From Trissonchulus latispiculum (taxonomy: Eukaryota > Nematoda > Enoplea > Enoplida > Ironidae): a stretch of DNA of 64,000 nucleotides. Location: NCBI GenBank assembly GCA_030248195.1, contig JASAND010028271.1:1-64000 (forward strand), written 5' to 3'. Position 1 is the first letter of the stretch, and each line of letters begins with the position of its first letter. Made by a program: the position numbers and the translations under genes. Positions 55,091-64,000 of this stretch are shown here, piece by piece. Below the pieces are notes generated by a model. It searched no databases and had not been told where the DNA came from. It worked only from the letters and a program-made list of their open reading frames with translations.

Positions 55091-58000
55091 AGATGAGTAT
55101 CCAAACGCAACGATACCAACATTTGAAGAAGCCGTGAAGACTTGCTTGGAATACGATATCAAAATATTTTTGGACGTGAAATCGTGTAATCAAAAAGTGC
55201 GTATAGAAATAAATGTATTGCAGTTTTAATTGCGTATGTTGATAATATTTTCCTACTCATTACACCAGTGGGACCCTCTCCTATGAAAACGGACTTTGCC
55301 TAATTCGTGTAGTAAATTTGAGGATAAAACTGTTTAAAATCATAGGTCATTTTACGGTAGCAGTGGACACACGTTTAATTGGGTTTAAAATTTGCCTTCA
55401 CTCGCAATATTCTCCACCCAGATAGGAAGGTTTAGTTTGCTGGACTTTTTCTCGGCCAAAAAGTGAGGGGGAGGAAGTTCTATACTGGTCTAAAATTGCC
55501 AAAATGTAGTAAAATTAGCATATTTTTATATACTGCTATAAGCTAAGAAAAACTGCTCATATAATCCGTTCGAGCACTAAAATACACGAGTTTTGACCAA
55601 AAATACGGTGGTGGCGAGCAATTAAAAAACTTGACCAAAAATGCTTAAAATTAGGGAGTGGAGTGGGTGCAAGGGGGAGTCCAAAAAAGTGGGCTGGCTT
55701 TCTCCTACAGCGGGGTGAGGGTGGGGGCCGCCAGAACGCAAATGTTCTGGGAAAAACAGGGTTTTGAGGGTAAATTTTTCTGGCTTCTCCAAAGTTTTTA
55801 GGTGTTTTTTTAGGATTTTTAGTTGTTTAAGGTGCTGGTATTTCTTTGTGTAAATTTGACCTTACAGGCTCCAATTCTTTATGAAAATAGATGAAACTTT
55901 CAGAATGTATTATTTTGGTGCTCTTTAACATACTGGGACCAGTGCCGTATTTTTAGGCCGAAAGATAAGAAAGTTTTGGTTTTTGGCCATAGGCTCCCAG
56001 TTGGTAGACGAGAGTCCGAATAGTTTGTTATGGCTGGAAAGAGGACACGAAAATGAACATTTTTGCTTTTACAATCTTTGAGCTATCTCCAGCAGTTGTT
56101 AAGACAGTACGTATAAGCCAAAAACGACTTTTGGGGTAAAAAAATGGTCATTTTCGAGGAAATCAGTTTTTTTAAATAACAGCCAGATCTTACTCACAAT
56201 TTCGGCTTATACTCAAACTCAATCCAGACTTGGTCTAATTGCACATTTTATAAATGCCTACTAGCTGGGTTTCGTTGTTTTAATCTAGTGATTTGGCCGA
56301 AAGGCCATTTTGACAAAACTGCTATTATTTTGTTTTGAACACCGATGTCTCAAGAACTACCCAAGGGCGGGGGTAAAAGGAGAGGTTGCGCTATTGGAAT
56401 GTAGGTAGGATGTTAGGTATAAACCGGAGGGAAGGTGTTTTATTTTTGGAAGTGATCTCCTTCCACTGAAATCGGTCAGCCTCAAGGGTCTTTCCAGTTA
56501 AAGTTTCCAAGGGTGTGTAGAGCCAGTGTGCTCTTGAGCTATTAAACCTAGAACCAGTGGGTTCATGTATATTATACTTCATTATGTGTTTGTACATTTA
56601 TGGACAACATTTACATTTATACGTTCGTGTATATACGTACGACTTGCATTGCGGAACATTCCTCCCCTTGCATTGATACTTGTGTTACACTTAACTGATT
56701 GCTGCTTGTGTTTTAAGATCAAACGTGCTGACAATCGCATCCTAACAGCACACACCTGGCGTCGCGGCTTTTTTGCCTTTGAAGATTTAGATTTGATTCG
56801 TCCTAGATTTCCAGAATTTTGGTCTCACGCCCTAGCCCAGCTTCTTGATTATGTGTACAGCTATCTTCTTGATGGCTGGTTGTGGAAATTTTCTGGTGCC
56901 AATTTGGTTTTGTTGGAGCGCAAGCTTATATCTCCGTAGGTTGAATTTGTCCGAAGCTTTTTTAACATTTTCTGCTCATATTTAACTTTTAATTATTGTT
57001 ATTTGCATAATTGAAGGCATACTCAGTCTCATGTCACTCATTTTTAAATCTTGTCCTTTGCCGAATTGAATGCTGCCCTTCGGGCTCATTGTATTTTTGT
57101 CTTGTATGTATTTTTCATGCGACTGCACGCATTTTTACTTTAATCATAAACGCGATAAGAATTGGAGTATGCTGGGTTGATTTTAGGCAAAAATAAGTGG
57201 TGGGGGAACAAAATAGGCCAAAAATGCTAAAAATGCTGTATAAATAGCCTGTTTTCCACATACACTGCTATAAGTATGCTTAAAAGTGCTCAAAAATCAA
57301 GTTTTAGCATCAAAAAGGGGGATTTGTGATAAAAAATTTCCGGCGAAGCCGGAAAATTTTTGAAAATTTTGACCAAAACTCCTAAAACTTTGGCAATTTC
57401 TGGGCACCTCAGGGCGAATGGGGGGGGGGGAAGCCCCAAAAAGTGGGGGTGGGGCGCCCCCCAGTAAAATAAACCCAGGTATACACTTGTAGTTTTGTGC
57501 TTGACATACGGTTACTTAGCAGGGATAAGTTCCAATTTTCGAAACGATGCATTTCATTAATTGGCGAATGAGAACATCTAAAAATTGGCATAAACATGGA
57601 TATAATCCTAACGCAATGGAACTTAATTTAATTTAAACAATGTTACTTTACGTGTCTAAAATTTAGTATTTTGGCACTCGTTATAAACTGAAACTGAAAG
57701 TGTCCCTGCCCTTGCTTTCTGATACGTGCTTGGAGAGAAAGAGTTGACAAACTTCTAATTGACCTTGACCTGTATACAGTCGCAACATCAAAGATTTACA
57801 TGCCATGGCCATTAATGCAGGTTTTGTATAGTCTATAAAACCTGCTAACGTATGCATCCTTTAGACAGTAGAAGTTGGAAATCCTAAGCTTGCTAGCTAT
57901 AAGTAGTGAAGTAGAGGGTTAGAAGTTGCTCAGGTGATGCTCTGATAAACCTATGTTAGTCGCCCCCGACCATTTAACAGTACGAGCCAAGTTAGTCGGA

Positions 58001-58363
58001 TTAGACTTATGAGATAGCAGAGTTTATTTGCAGTTTATATTGATGTATGCCCTCCATGGCCCTTAAAAATCACAACTTTCCGTTGTTTGTCGTTTGAATT
58101 TTGTTTCTCTGACTTATTTTAGGGTTTAATTTAGATTAGTTTATTTAGCTTTGCTTTTTGTTTTTAGGGATGTGATTGAGAAGTGGCGTCGACGCGGAAT
58201 GGGAGTTGTAGTGTGGACAGTGAACGATTATTATGAAAAGCTTTACTACCTCAAAACCTTGAAAGTCCCTTTTCTTACGGATTCTATGGCTGACATTACG
58301 AACGAGTTGTCACGTGGCCCATCCAAATCCAATAGCCCGGGGAGAAAAATTACCCGAATATGA
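55091..58363 (+). CDS. GDE1: GDE1/MIR16-type glycerophosphodiester phosphodiesterase, three exons (5' part missing)
   Basis: Exons are 55091-55196 (phase 1 nt + 35 codons), 56718-56935 and 58168-58363 with the stop. The last two join in phase across a Pro codon. Exon 1 here encodes IPTFEEAV and IFLDVK of the GP-PDE barrel. Exon 2 encodes RILTAHTWRRG and a hydrophobic stretch, and exon 3 carries VVWTVND and PFLTDSM typical of GDE1. The family cleaves glycerophosphoinositol and related diesters at membranes. The N-terminal exons with the HRG and E-x-D-x(n)-H metal and catalytic residues were not found. About 30 residues normally lying between the first two visible exons are also missing, and that gap falls in palindrome arm and MITE sequence. 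The gene may be intact with an unrecognised small exon, or disrupted. Confidence 0.8.
55829..56365 (-). mobile_element. Truncated inverted copy of the TA-target MITE
   Basis: Starts TAAGGTGCTGGTAT at 55829 and follows the reverse complement of 23779 back to about 23230, ending near TTTTGAACACCGATGTCTC. It lies between two GDE1 exons. Confidence 0.75.
57170..57480. repeat. Third copy of the CCGGC-hairpin repeat, in a GDE1 intron
   Basis: Matches 52000-52440, including TTCCGGCgaaGCCGGAA at 57339-57355, CAATTTCTGGGCACCT and a (G)10 tract. Orientation is the same as the right inner arm. Confidence 0.7.
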
Positions 58364-61126
58364 ATGCTGGTGTTATTGCAGCTATTTTAGTGTGTTTTGT
58401 GGAAGGATCTGGCAATAGTGTCAAAGCTTTTTCTTCTTTCATAATCGAAGTACATAAGTCAAAAGAACTACCTGTCCTTAGAATAGTCTGCAGTCAGACA
58501 GTAATTACACACGCTTTAAAATGCTGTAAAAATTTTGAAAAATTTTGTTACTAGACTCGCTTTGTGGTTAGTGCAACTGCAAACTGCAGATTCTTCTAAA
58601 TTTCAGCTTTCATAGTCGATGCTTTAGCTGGCGTTTTCTACAACGTTTGCCTTCTGGGTACTGTGCTTTTCCGCACTACCTAATTTCATGACTGCATGAT
58701 TATATAAAGAATGACGTGTACTCAGCGCGGCACGTCATGAATTCATAGGTTTGGGATGTTTTGGTTAACATTCACATGTGTAATCAAAATTACAAATTCA
58801 AATGCGAGCATTGTAGACATTGTGTGTGCGTTTACAACTTATTTTTGTTTTGCCTTTATGCTTGTAGTCTATGCATACATTCCATCAAATCACTGTTTTT
58901 TGTGTTTTTATTGTGTTTTCGCACACTTTTTTTAAGAAAACACACAAAATTTTAAAAAAACACACTAAAAAGCACACTCAAATTTTCACCTGCAGGAGCG
59001 AAATTTTATTCATTTTAAGCTAAATTTTAAGTTTTTCCGAAAAATTTCGCGCCTTCGGCGCAAAGATATTGTCTATGTATCTATATTTTACTTCTGCTTG
59101 GTTTTGTCTGGGCGTTAGTTGAGCACACTATCGTGTAGCCTTCCATTATTCTAGCAACGCTGCCATTAGGTACTGTATAGGTATATATATACATTCACTG
59201 AAATTACGTTTCCAAATTTTGAAAATGACACAAATAGAATATACTGAGGAAAAGTAAAAGTTTTGAAGATTTTGAGACCAAAATCTTCCCAATTTTCAAA
59301 AAATTCTTAATGTCTGGGGGGCTCCCTCCCAGACCCCCACTATGGCACAAAAAGAAGTTTTTAAAGCAAATATTGAACGTTCAGAATATTGAAATATCGT
59401 TTATATAGGCTAAGCAAGCAATACATGTTTTATTTTTCTTCTATAACACGCGAAAAATGCTAAATATGGTTGCAAATGATGTAAAAACCATTAAAAACGT
59501 GTTTATACTGCGAAAAGTGAATTTTAGGAAAAACACAGATTTTTTTAAAAAACACACATTTTCTTAAAAAACACACCAAAAAGCACAGGTGAAATTTTAA
59601 AAAAAAACCCTGCTATCAAATTAAGGTTGAGGATGTCCTGGAAAGTTTTAGCCGTTATTGTGGTCAACCATCTGTCGCAGCGTACTATTTTTAAGTGTCC
59701 ATGTTTGTTGGTGTCATTTTCTGATTGTCGCAATACTAGCTATATATAACTAATTTAATTGTAGCTCTTCCAAATCACGTTTGAGTTCTGCAGAAATCGT
59801 GTGAAAATTTGCTTGTCAGTTATCACTGCATCATTTTAAAACTTCCTGAACACCAATTTTATGAAAGCGGTAACTAATCGAACAGAAATTAAGTGGATTA
59901 CATTTTTGATTTCGTTGTATATGCATCTGTTTTAGTTATGTACTTTTTAATTAGTATTCGTTGTAACTGCAGCAGTGCTTTATTTTTAGAATCGTGTTTC
60001 TTCTGCAACGTATATAAAACTGCATGGTTATTTTGATATGGTGATTGTCTGCTTTATGTTTGTAACCTAACTTGTTTTGTGTTAAGATGTAATTAAAAGA
60101 TGATTATGCAATAATGACAAAAATAAAATTGTTTATGACTCCTTTGTGCTTTACTTACCTGTGGTATGTGTTAGGTGACGCTAAACAGTTTTCTACTTTT
60201 ATGGAAGATAGACCCTTTATAGGCTTATGATTATGCGTGAGTCATATTTGCAATCGTCACGTGATCATAATATGCTTTGAAAGGTTTGTATCCTACTGGT
60301 AGTCTAACTAAAGTTCTAGCGCTGGCTTGGCTCGCATGGCTACGGATGTATAGTTCGCTGTCTTTTTTCTATAGATTAGACGGCATTAGGTTGTGGAGCA
60401 AGAAAGGTGGTTGGTATATATTATCCGTAGAATTCTGAAAGTGCTTGCAAAAACACCAGTTCTTTTTAACTTGTCCTAGAGTGCTGACGTTAGCTTTGAG
60501 CTAAACTCAAATCTACCAGGAAACAGTTTTGTTGACTGTTCGGTAAATTTTCTGAAAACGTTGGTAAACATGCAAAAATTTTTGCTGTAATAGCGCTTTT
60601 GCGTCGCCTTTGTTGAACTCAAGTTTTAACATTAATTGCAGTCATAAATCCTTTAATATTAATGGCGCCTTTTGAAACGATTTTTTCAGGCTGATTTTAT
60701 TTGCTAACCGTTCGGGTATATCTTCCGGTGCAAAGATCTAGTATACACATACTTTTTGAAAAGAAGTTGGTATATGGACGTAACAGCTTCAAGTAAGTAA
60801 TTCGGTTATGATTATTTTGGCAGTCTTCAGAAGGTAGCAGTGGGCTGTGTAGGTGGTATCCGTGAGGAGTTGGTGGATCTTTTGTGCTCCCCCCTTGCCC
60901 TAGCTTTTGATTTTTTGACCAATAACTAAAATTTTGTATGGGTGGATACTGGAGGCTAATGAATTCAAAACTTATTAAAAAGTTTTAGTTTGGTAAGGAG
61001 GACCAAGGGGAACAAAAATGTTTTGAAAATAATTTCTAAGATCTTGCATACAGGGGTTTTCAAGGGCGCTGAGCACGAATTTGAAATCAGCTTGTCGTTA
61101 CCTCAGTATAAACTAAAGTTATAAGC
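58364..61126. other. Downstream of GDE1, no gene recognised
   Basis: A+T-rich sequence. An AAAAACACAC/AAAAAGCACA block occurs twice (58925-58980 and 59530-59600), bracketing about 550 bp that includes GCGCCttcGGCGC (59050-59062) and a GGGGGGCTCCCTCCCAGACCCC-like stretch (59317-59338), which resembles repeat consensus. AATAAA at 60122-60127 is a possible distant polyadenylation signal. Confidence 0.5.
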
Positions 61127-61350
61127 TTAAGGGGGGTCGCCAATTTTCTACCATCTCCGATTTTTCTCATTTTCACATATTTTGTACTTTCCATGGGTCC
61201 GCAAAACAAGACAGTTGTGTTTGTTGCAAAACTTTTCCTATCATTCACAATAGTCCTCCAAAGGTGACCCCGACATGTGTTAAATATAGGAAAAGGAAAA
61301 AGTTAGGAAAATTTCGCGGTAACCAAAAGTTTGAGCGCTGTGTAAGAGCA

Positions 61351-61404
61351 AATGAGCTATAACTTGGTAAAATGTTAAATGAGCTATAACTTGGTAAAAT
61401 GTTA
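61351..61404. repeat. Perfect 27-bp tandem duplication
   Basis: A 27-bp unit (AATGAGCTATAACTTGGTAA plus 7 more) occurs twice head to tail without change, suggesting a recent slip or duplication. Confidence 0.9.
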
Positions 61405-61557
61405 ATCTGGACTAGGTAGCGTGTTAATATCTATATGAGGAGTTTTTGCGTTAGCTCAGCAAATTTCTACGAATTTTCAAAGTTGATTGAAGCCGGTTTT
61501 TGCACAAATTTGACTTACGAAAACGTCACCAAAGAAATGTTTCGTCGTGGCCTGAAC

Positions 61558-62279
61558 CAGTGAATGGAACCGGGTCACTTAGGCTTGACCCGGTGACCCG
61601 GTTGAGCCCTGACCCGGTGACCCGGTTTTCCAGAAAATTCCAAAATCTGCAAAAAATGTTTGATTTTGCCTGGGAAGGCTAAATTTTTGGCTTCCATGTT
61701 CCATCACCACCCCGAAAAGAAGTATATATTTGCTCTAAATTTTTAAAATTCGTTTGATGGTAGCTCTAGCTTTTTCTAAATTTATGCAGATTTTAATAGC
61801 AAACCAATAATTTATCTGTCTGCGAAATTTTGCAGTGTCTAATATGAGTACTTGTCCAAATACACGGAGTATTTTTAAAAATTTGGTTTTCATTATGTAT
61901 TGCGTTAAATTGAATTAAATTTTTCACTTACCTTCGACATTTACCTTGGTTGCGAAAATAATCTGCAAACCATATTTTACTGAATAGAGTTATGCAATAA
62001 TGATAAAACTTAAAACGCTAGACCATAATTTGCCAGAGACAGACAGATTCAAATAACATCCTGCTGCGAAAATGCTCAAGACTAAAACATAGAAAAAAAA
62101 TGCCAATTAATATTGGACATTGAACAAAAATTTAAGCTAAAATTTTAGCTTGGTAAGCCAAAATTTCTAAAATTTGGGGTAAATTCAGAAAACCGGGTCA
62201 AGACCGGGTCGAAGCTCTTGATCCGGTGACCCAGTCCAAAAAGTGACCCGAACTGACCCGGTGACCCGGTCCATCTCTG
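61558..62279. mobile_element. Non-autonomous hAT element (MITE) with 8-bp target duplication
   Basis: It starts CAGTGAATGGAACCGGGTCA and ends in the inverse of CAGAGATGGACCGGGTCA, fitting hAT termini (CAGNGNTGG). Flanks are GCCTGAAC (61550-61557) and GCTTGAAC (62280-62287), 7 of 8 identical, the target-duplication length of hAT transposons. Both ends carry several GGGTCACCGGGTCA motifs. There is no transposase frame. Confidence 0.8.
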
Positions 62280-62668
62280 GCTTGAACTAACCGTTTACTG
62301 CACAGATTTCGCTTATGCGTATGCTTACGCGTATTTCGCGTATTAACACAGTTCACAAATAGAGGTTCAATTTGCATACGCAAAATCCATGCTGCTACTT
62401 GTGGGTAGTTCATACTTTTGGTTACCGCGTTGGCGTTTTGCCTCAAAATAATTTGTCATTTGTCATTTTCTCAATTTTTTGGATATAATGGTCCATAAGT
62501 CGAGCGAAAGCCGAGCCATTCCAACCAAATTCGGTGTGCCAGTTTGCACATATGAAAGGAAGTTCTGTGCTAAATTTCACTGCAATTGCCGGTGGTTAAC
62601 TGTGTACGCATGCCTCAGTGCGATGACGGAGGCCTATGCTCAAAAAATGGCAAATTTTTCAAATATAG

Positions 62669-62855
62669 CCAAATTTTATATCAAATTGAAGCTCTCGATG
62701 CCCTGAACATTTTATCTTCTTGCACCAAGTCTCTACAAAGCAGTATGAGAAAGTTAAAGCGCATTAACAGTCGGAAGGAGCTTGAGCAAATCGTTCAAAC
62801 GCCGTTTCTCGCTCGTTGCTTGGCATATCATTGTCATTATCGCAGCAATAAATAG
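62669..62855 (+). CDS. Possible 3' exon of unknown protein inside the TTAA element
   Basis: An acceptor-like ATATAG at 62663-62668 is followed by about 62 codons ending in TAG. The predicted peptide is helical (QIEALDALNILSSC, SMRKLKRINSRKELEQIV) with several cysteines and a basic end. No family was recognised. Its location between the TTAA termini means it may be transposon-derived, or host sequence carried by the element. Confidence 0.2.
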
Positions 62856-63128
62856 CCCAAGATAGAGGCTTCAATTTGATGTATTGGCCATACCGTAGTC
62901 TTTTGTCATCCTATGTGTACACGTCTTCGAAGCCCTTAGTGAGGCATAGTGGCATAAATACTAAATTGTAGGGATTTGAACTACAATATCTCTTAGCAGG
63001 ATTGACCCTGGACTCTAAAAATTTGTCTTGTTTTTGGACACATATGGGGGTATATTATACCCAAAAATGAGCGAAATCGGTGACTATAAAATTTGGTACC
63101 CGGCGACCCCCCCCCTTAACATGTAAAG

Positions 63129-63436
63129 CAGCTGAAATAAGGGAAATTGTTTAAAAATTTATTGCTGGCGCAGTATATATAAGTCGTAGCCACGAAAACT
63201 TTACATCTTTGGATTCAACTGAGATTGAACATTGTGATTATTTTATTGAGTAAAAATCAACCGTTAACCGCTTTTTCGACTTCGACTGGTTATTACTCGC
63301 AACTCGATGAATGGAAAAATTTTCGAGTAGCTTTTCAGGACCGCCTAACGTCCGCGGTCCTGAAAAGCTAATCGAAAATTTTTCCATTCATCGAGTTGCG
63401 AGTAATAACCAGTCGAAGTCGAAAAAATCGGTTGAC
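63129..63436. repeat. Partial relative of the 12.2-kb foldback with a 73-bp-stem hairpin
   Basis: Sequence from CAGCTGAAATAAGGG onward follows the right arm of the 11572-12929 foldback, then its left arm (GACTGGTTATTACT ... TTTTCAGGACCGCCTA). At 63272-63344 and 63354-63426 it forms a hairpin with 73-bp arms, one mismatch and a 9-nt loop (CTAACGTCC). As at 11575, it lies directly next to a TTAAGGGG-type terminus. Confidence 0.85.
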
Positions 63437-63819
63437 TTAAAGAAAACAATTTCGCTTGCTATATTTTTGGTCAGACTTCAGGTAGTGTATCAGGCTGTTC
63501 TATTCCATTCTATCAAATTTCCGTTTCGTCCCATCCTAATTGTACGAACTTGCTTTCAATTACATAGCTCTAAACTATTTGTCGTTGTAGTGTCGACTTT
63601 TATCTCCATTATCTTCTTACCGCTGAAAAGTTATTGCAACTTTACCAGTCGAGGAAAATTTTGGCCTGTCTGTGTTTTCGAGCACGCCGATGTCAGTTAT
63701 TGCATTTTTTGCTAATCGTAAGGAGGGAGTGGTTAAAAATGAGAAACTAAAAGCCCACATTGTGTTGCCGAAATGCTTTAAAATTAAGGCTTTAATCATT
63801 AAGTAGCATTATTTTTCAG

Positions 63820-63968
63820 ATTTTGATTCTGTCCTGCCGGACGTGAAGTCAGCCATAGATCAAGCCAGCGTGGTGTCATTTGACTGTGAATTTACGGGTC
63901 TTGGCGACGGAGGACTTACCGTGTTACCTTACGATCATCCGGATTTAATTTATCAACGATACTATGAT
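63820..63968 (+). CDS. PARN/PNLDC1-type deadenylase, one exon (gene continues beyond the window)
   Basis: After a TTTTTCAG acceptor, the exon has two leading bases and 49 codons and ends at a GTGCGT donor. It reads FDSVLPDVKSAIDQA, then VVSFDCEFTGLGDGG, then DHPDLIYQRYYD. FDCEF is the Exo I motif (Asp-x-Glu) of the DEDD nuclease superfamily, and its spacing to the helical start and the YQR segment is as in the CAF1/PARN family, which shortens poly(A) tails. PARN and PNLDC1 are both possible; only the first nuclease motif is visible. The start codon exon was not located. Confidence 0.75.
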
Positions 63969-64000
63969 GTGCGTTATTATTTAATTAAATCTATTATTTT

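Larger units (their letters stand above)
46765..56365. repeat. 9.6-kb imperfect palindrome containing a GDE1 exon in each arm
   Basis: Arms run from about 46765 to 51235 and from about 51505 to 56365, around a spacer of about 270 bp. Matched landmarks: MITE termini 47310 with 55829, GDE1 exon 47908-48012 with 55091-55196, (GTAT)n near 50797 with (ACAT)n near 51945, and 51140-51230 with 51515-51605. The innermost segments are about as similar as recent duplicates; outer segments are clearly more diverged and have many indels. Apart from the exon it is non-coding. Confidence 0.9.
61127..63119. mobile_element. TTAA-flanked element with G-rich termini, 2 kb
   Basis: TTAAGGGGGGTCGCC at 61127 is mirrored by GGCGACCCCCCCCCTTAA ending at 63119. 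Blocks inside each end (CTCATTTTCACA/AAAACAAGAC-like) match the element at 10352-11575. A hAT MITE is nested inside (61558-62279), and a weak open frame lies at 62669-62855. No transposase was identified. Confidence 0.55.

Noticed and set aside
1..56365. Explanation of all palindromes as a missed-adapter or whole-genome-amplification artefact
   Set aside because: Two of the palindromes have unique central spacers, arms with substantial ordered divergence, and gene copies decayed in one arm only. It remains possible for the retroelement junction, which has the youngest arms.
1..64000. CRISPR arrays, bacterial operons, rRNA genes
   Set aside because: No regularly spaced repeats with unique spacers, no ribosome binding sites in gene series, and no rRNA-like stretches were seen. 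The gene structure is that of a eukaryote.

Overview
The window looks like animal nuclear DNA, probably from an invertebrate. It is A+T-rich, genes are split by GT-AG introns of about 0.3 to 1.5 kb, and the recognisable host genes are animal families: a TPM-domain membrane protein (MOLO-1-like), a tandem-C2 synaptotagmin-like protein, a GDE1-type glycerophosphodiester phosphodiesterase and a PARN-type DEDD deadenylase. The species cannot be named from the sequence. All identity statements are judged by eye.

Layout. 1-9.1 kb: a large imperfect palindrome made of two head-to-head copies of the TPM gene. The right copy (4952-8780, +) has five exons whose phases all fit. The left copy (3639 down to about 330, -) is decayed. 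The 1.3 kb between the starts is single-copy. 9.1-14 kb: tRNA-like sequence, TTAA-flanked repeats and a 1.36 kb foldback. 14.3-17.3 kb: the 3' exons of the synaptotagmin-like gene (-). 17.3-24.6 kb: mostly non-coding, with SINE-like tRNA heads and several MITEs, one datable from a paralogous empty site. 24.6-46.3 kb: a 21.7 kb palindrome of two LTR retroelements joined tail to tail. 46.8-56.4 kb: a third large palindrome carrying two copies of one GDE1 exon. 55.1-58.4 kb: GDE1 exons (+). 58.4-63.4 kb: repeats, including a hAT MITE nested in a TTAA-flanked element and a near-perfect 73-bp-stem hairpin. 63.8-64 kb: the first visible exon of a PARN-like gene running off the window.

The most striking object is the retroelement. 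One uninterrupted reading frame of about 3,200 codons encodes, in order, Gag with a CCHC knuckle, an envelope-like glycoprotein (internal signal sequence, furin-type site, fusion-peptide-like segment, transmembrane anchor), two successive retropepsin domains, RT, RNase H, integrase and an OTU cysteine-protease domain. Envelope lies in frame between Gag and protease, whereas Ty3/gypsy errantiviruses and vertebrate retroviruses carry env downstream of pol. Both copies keep the frame open, but both lack their 3' ends and 3' LTRs because they are fused tail to tail.

A common theme is that three of the palindromes (TPM, retroelement, GDE1) have arms most alike near the centre and more different outward. 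This fits arm-to-arm gene conversion, or inverted duplication followed by centre-biased homogenisation. Assembly artefact must be excluded for the retroelement junction in particular.
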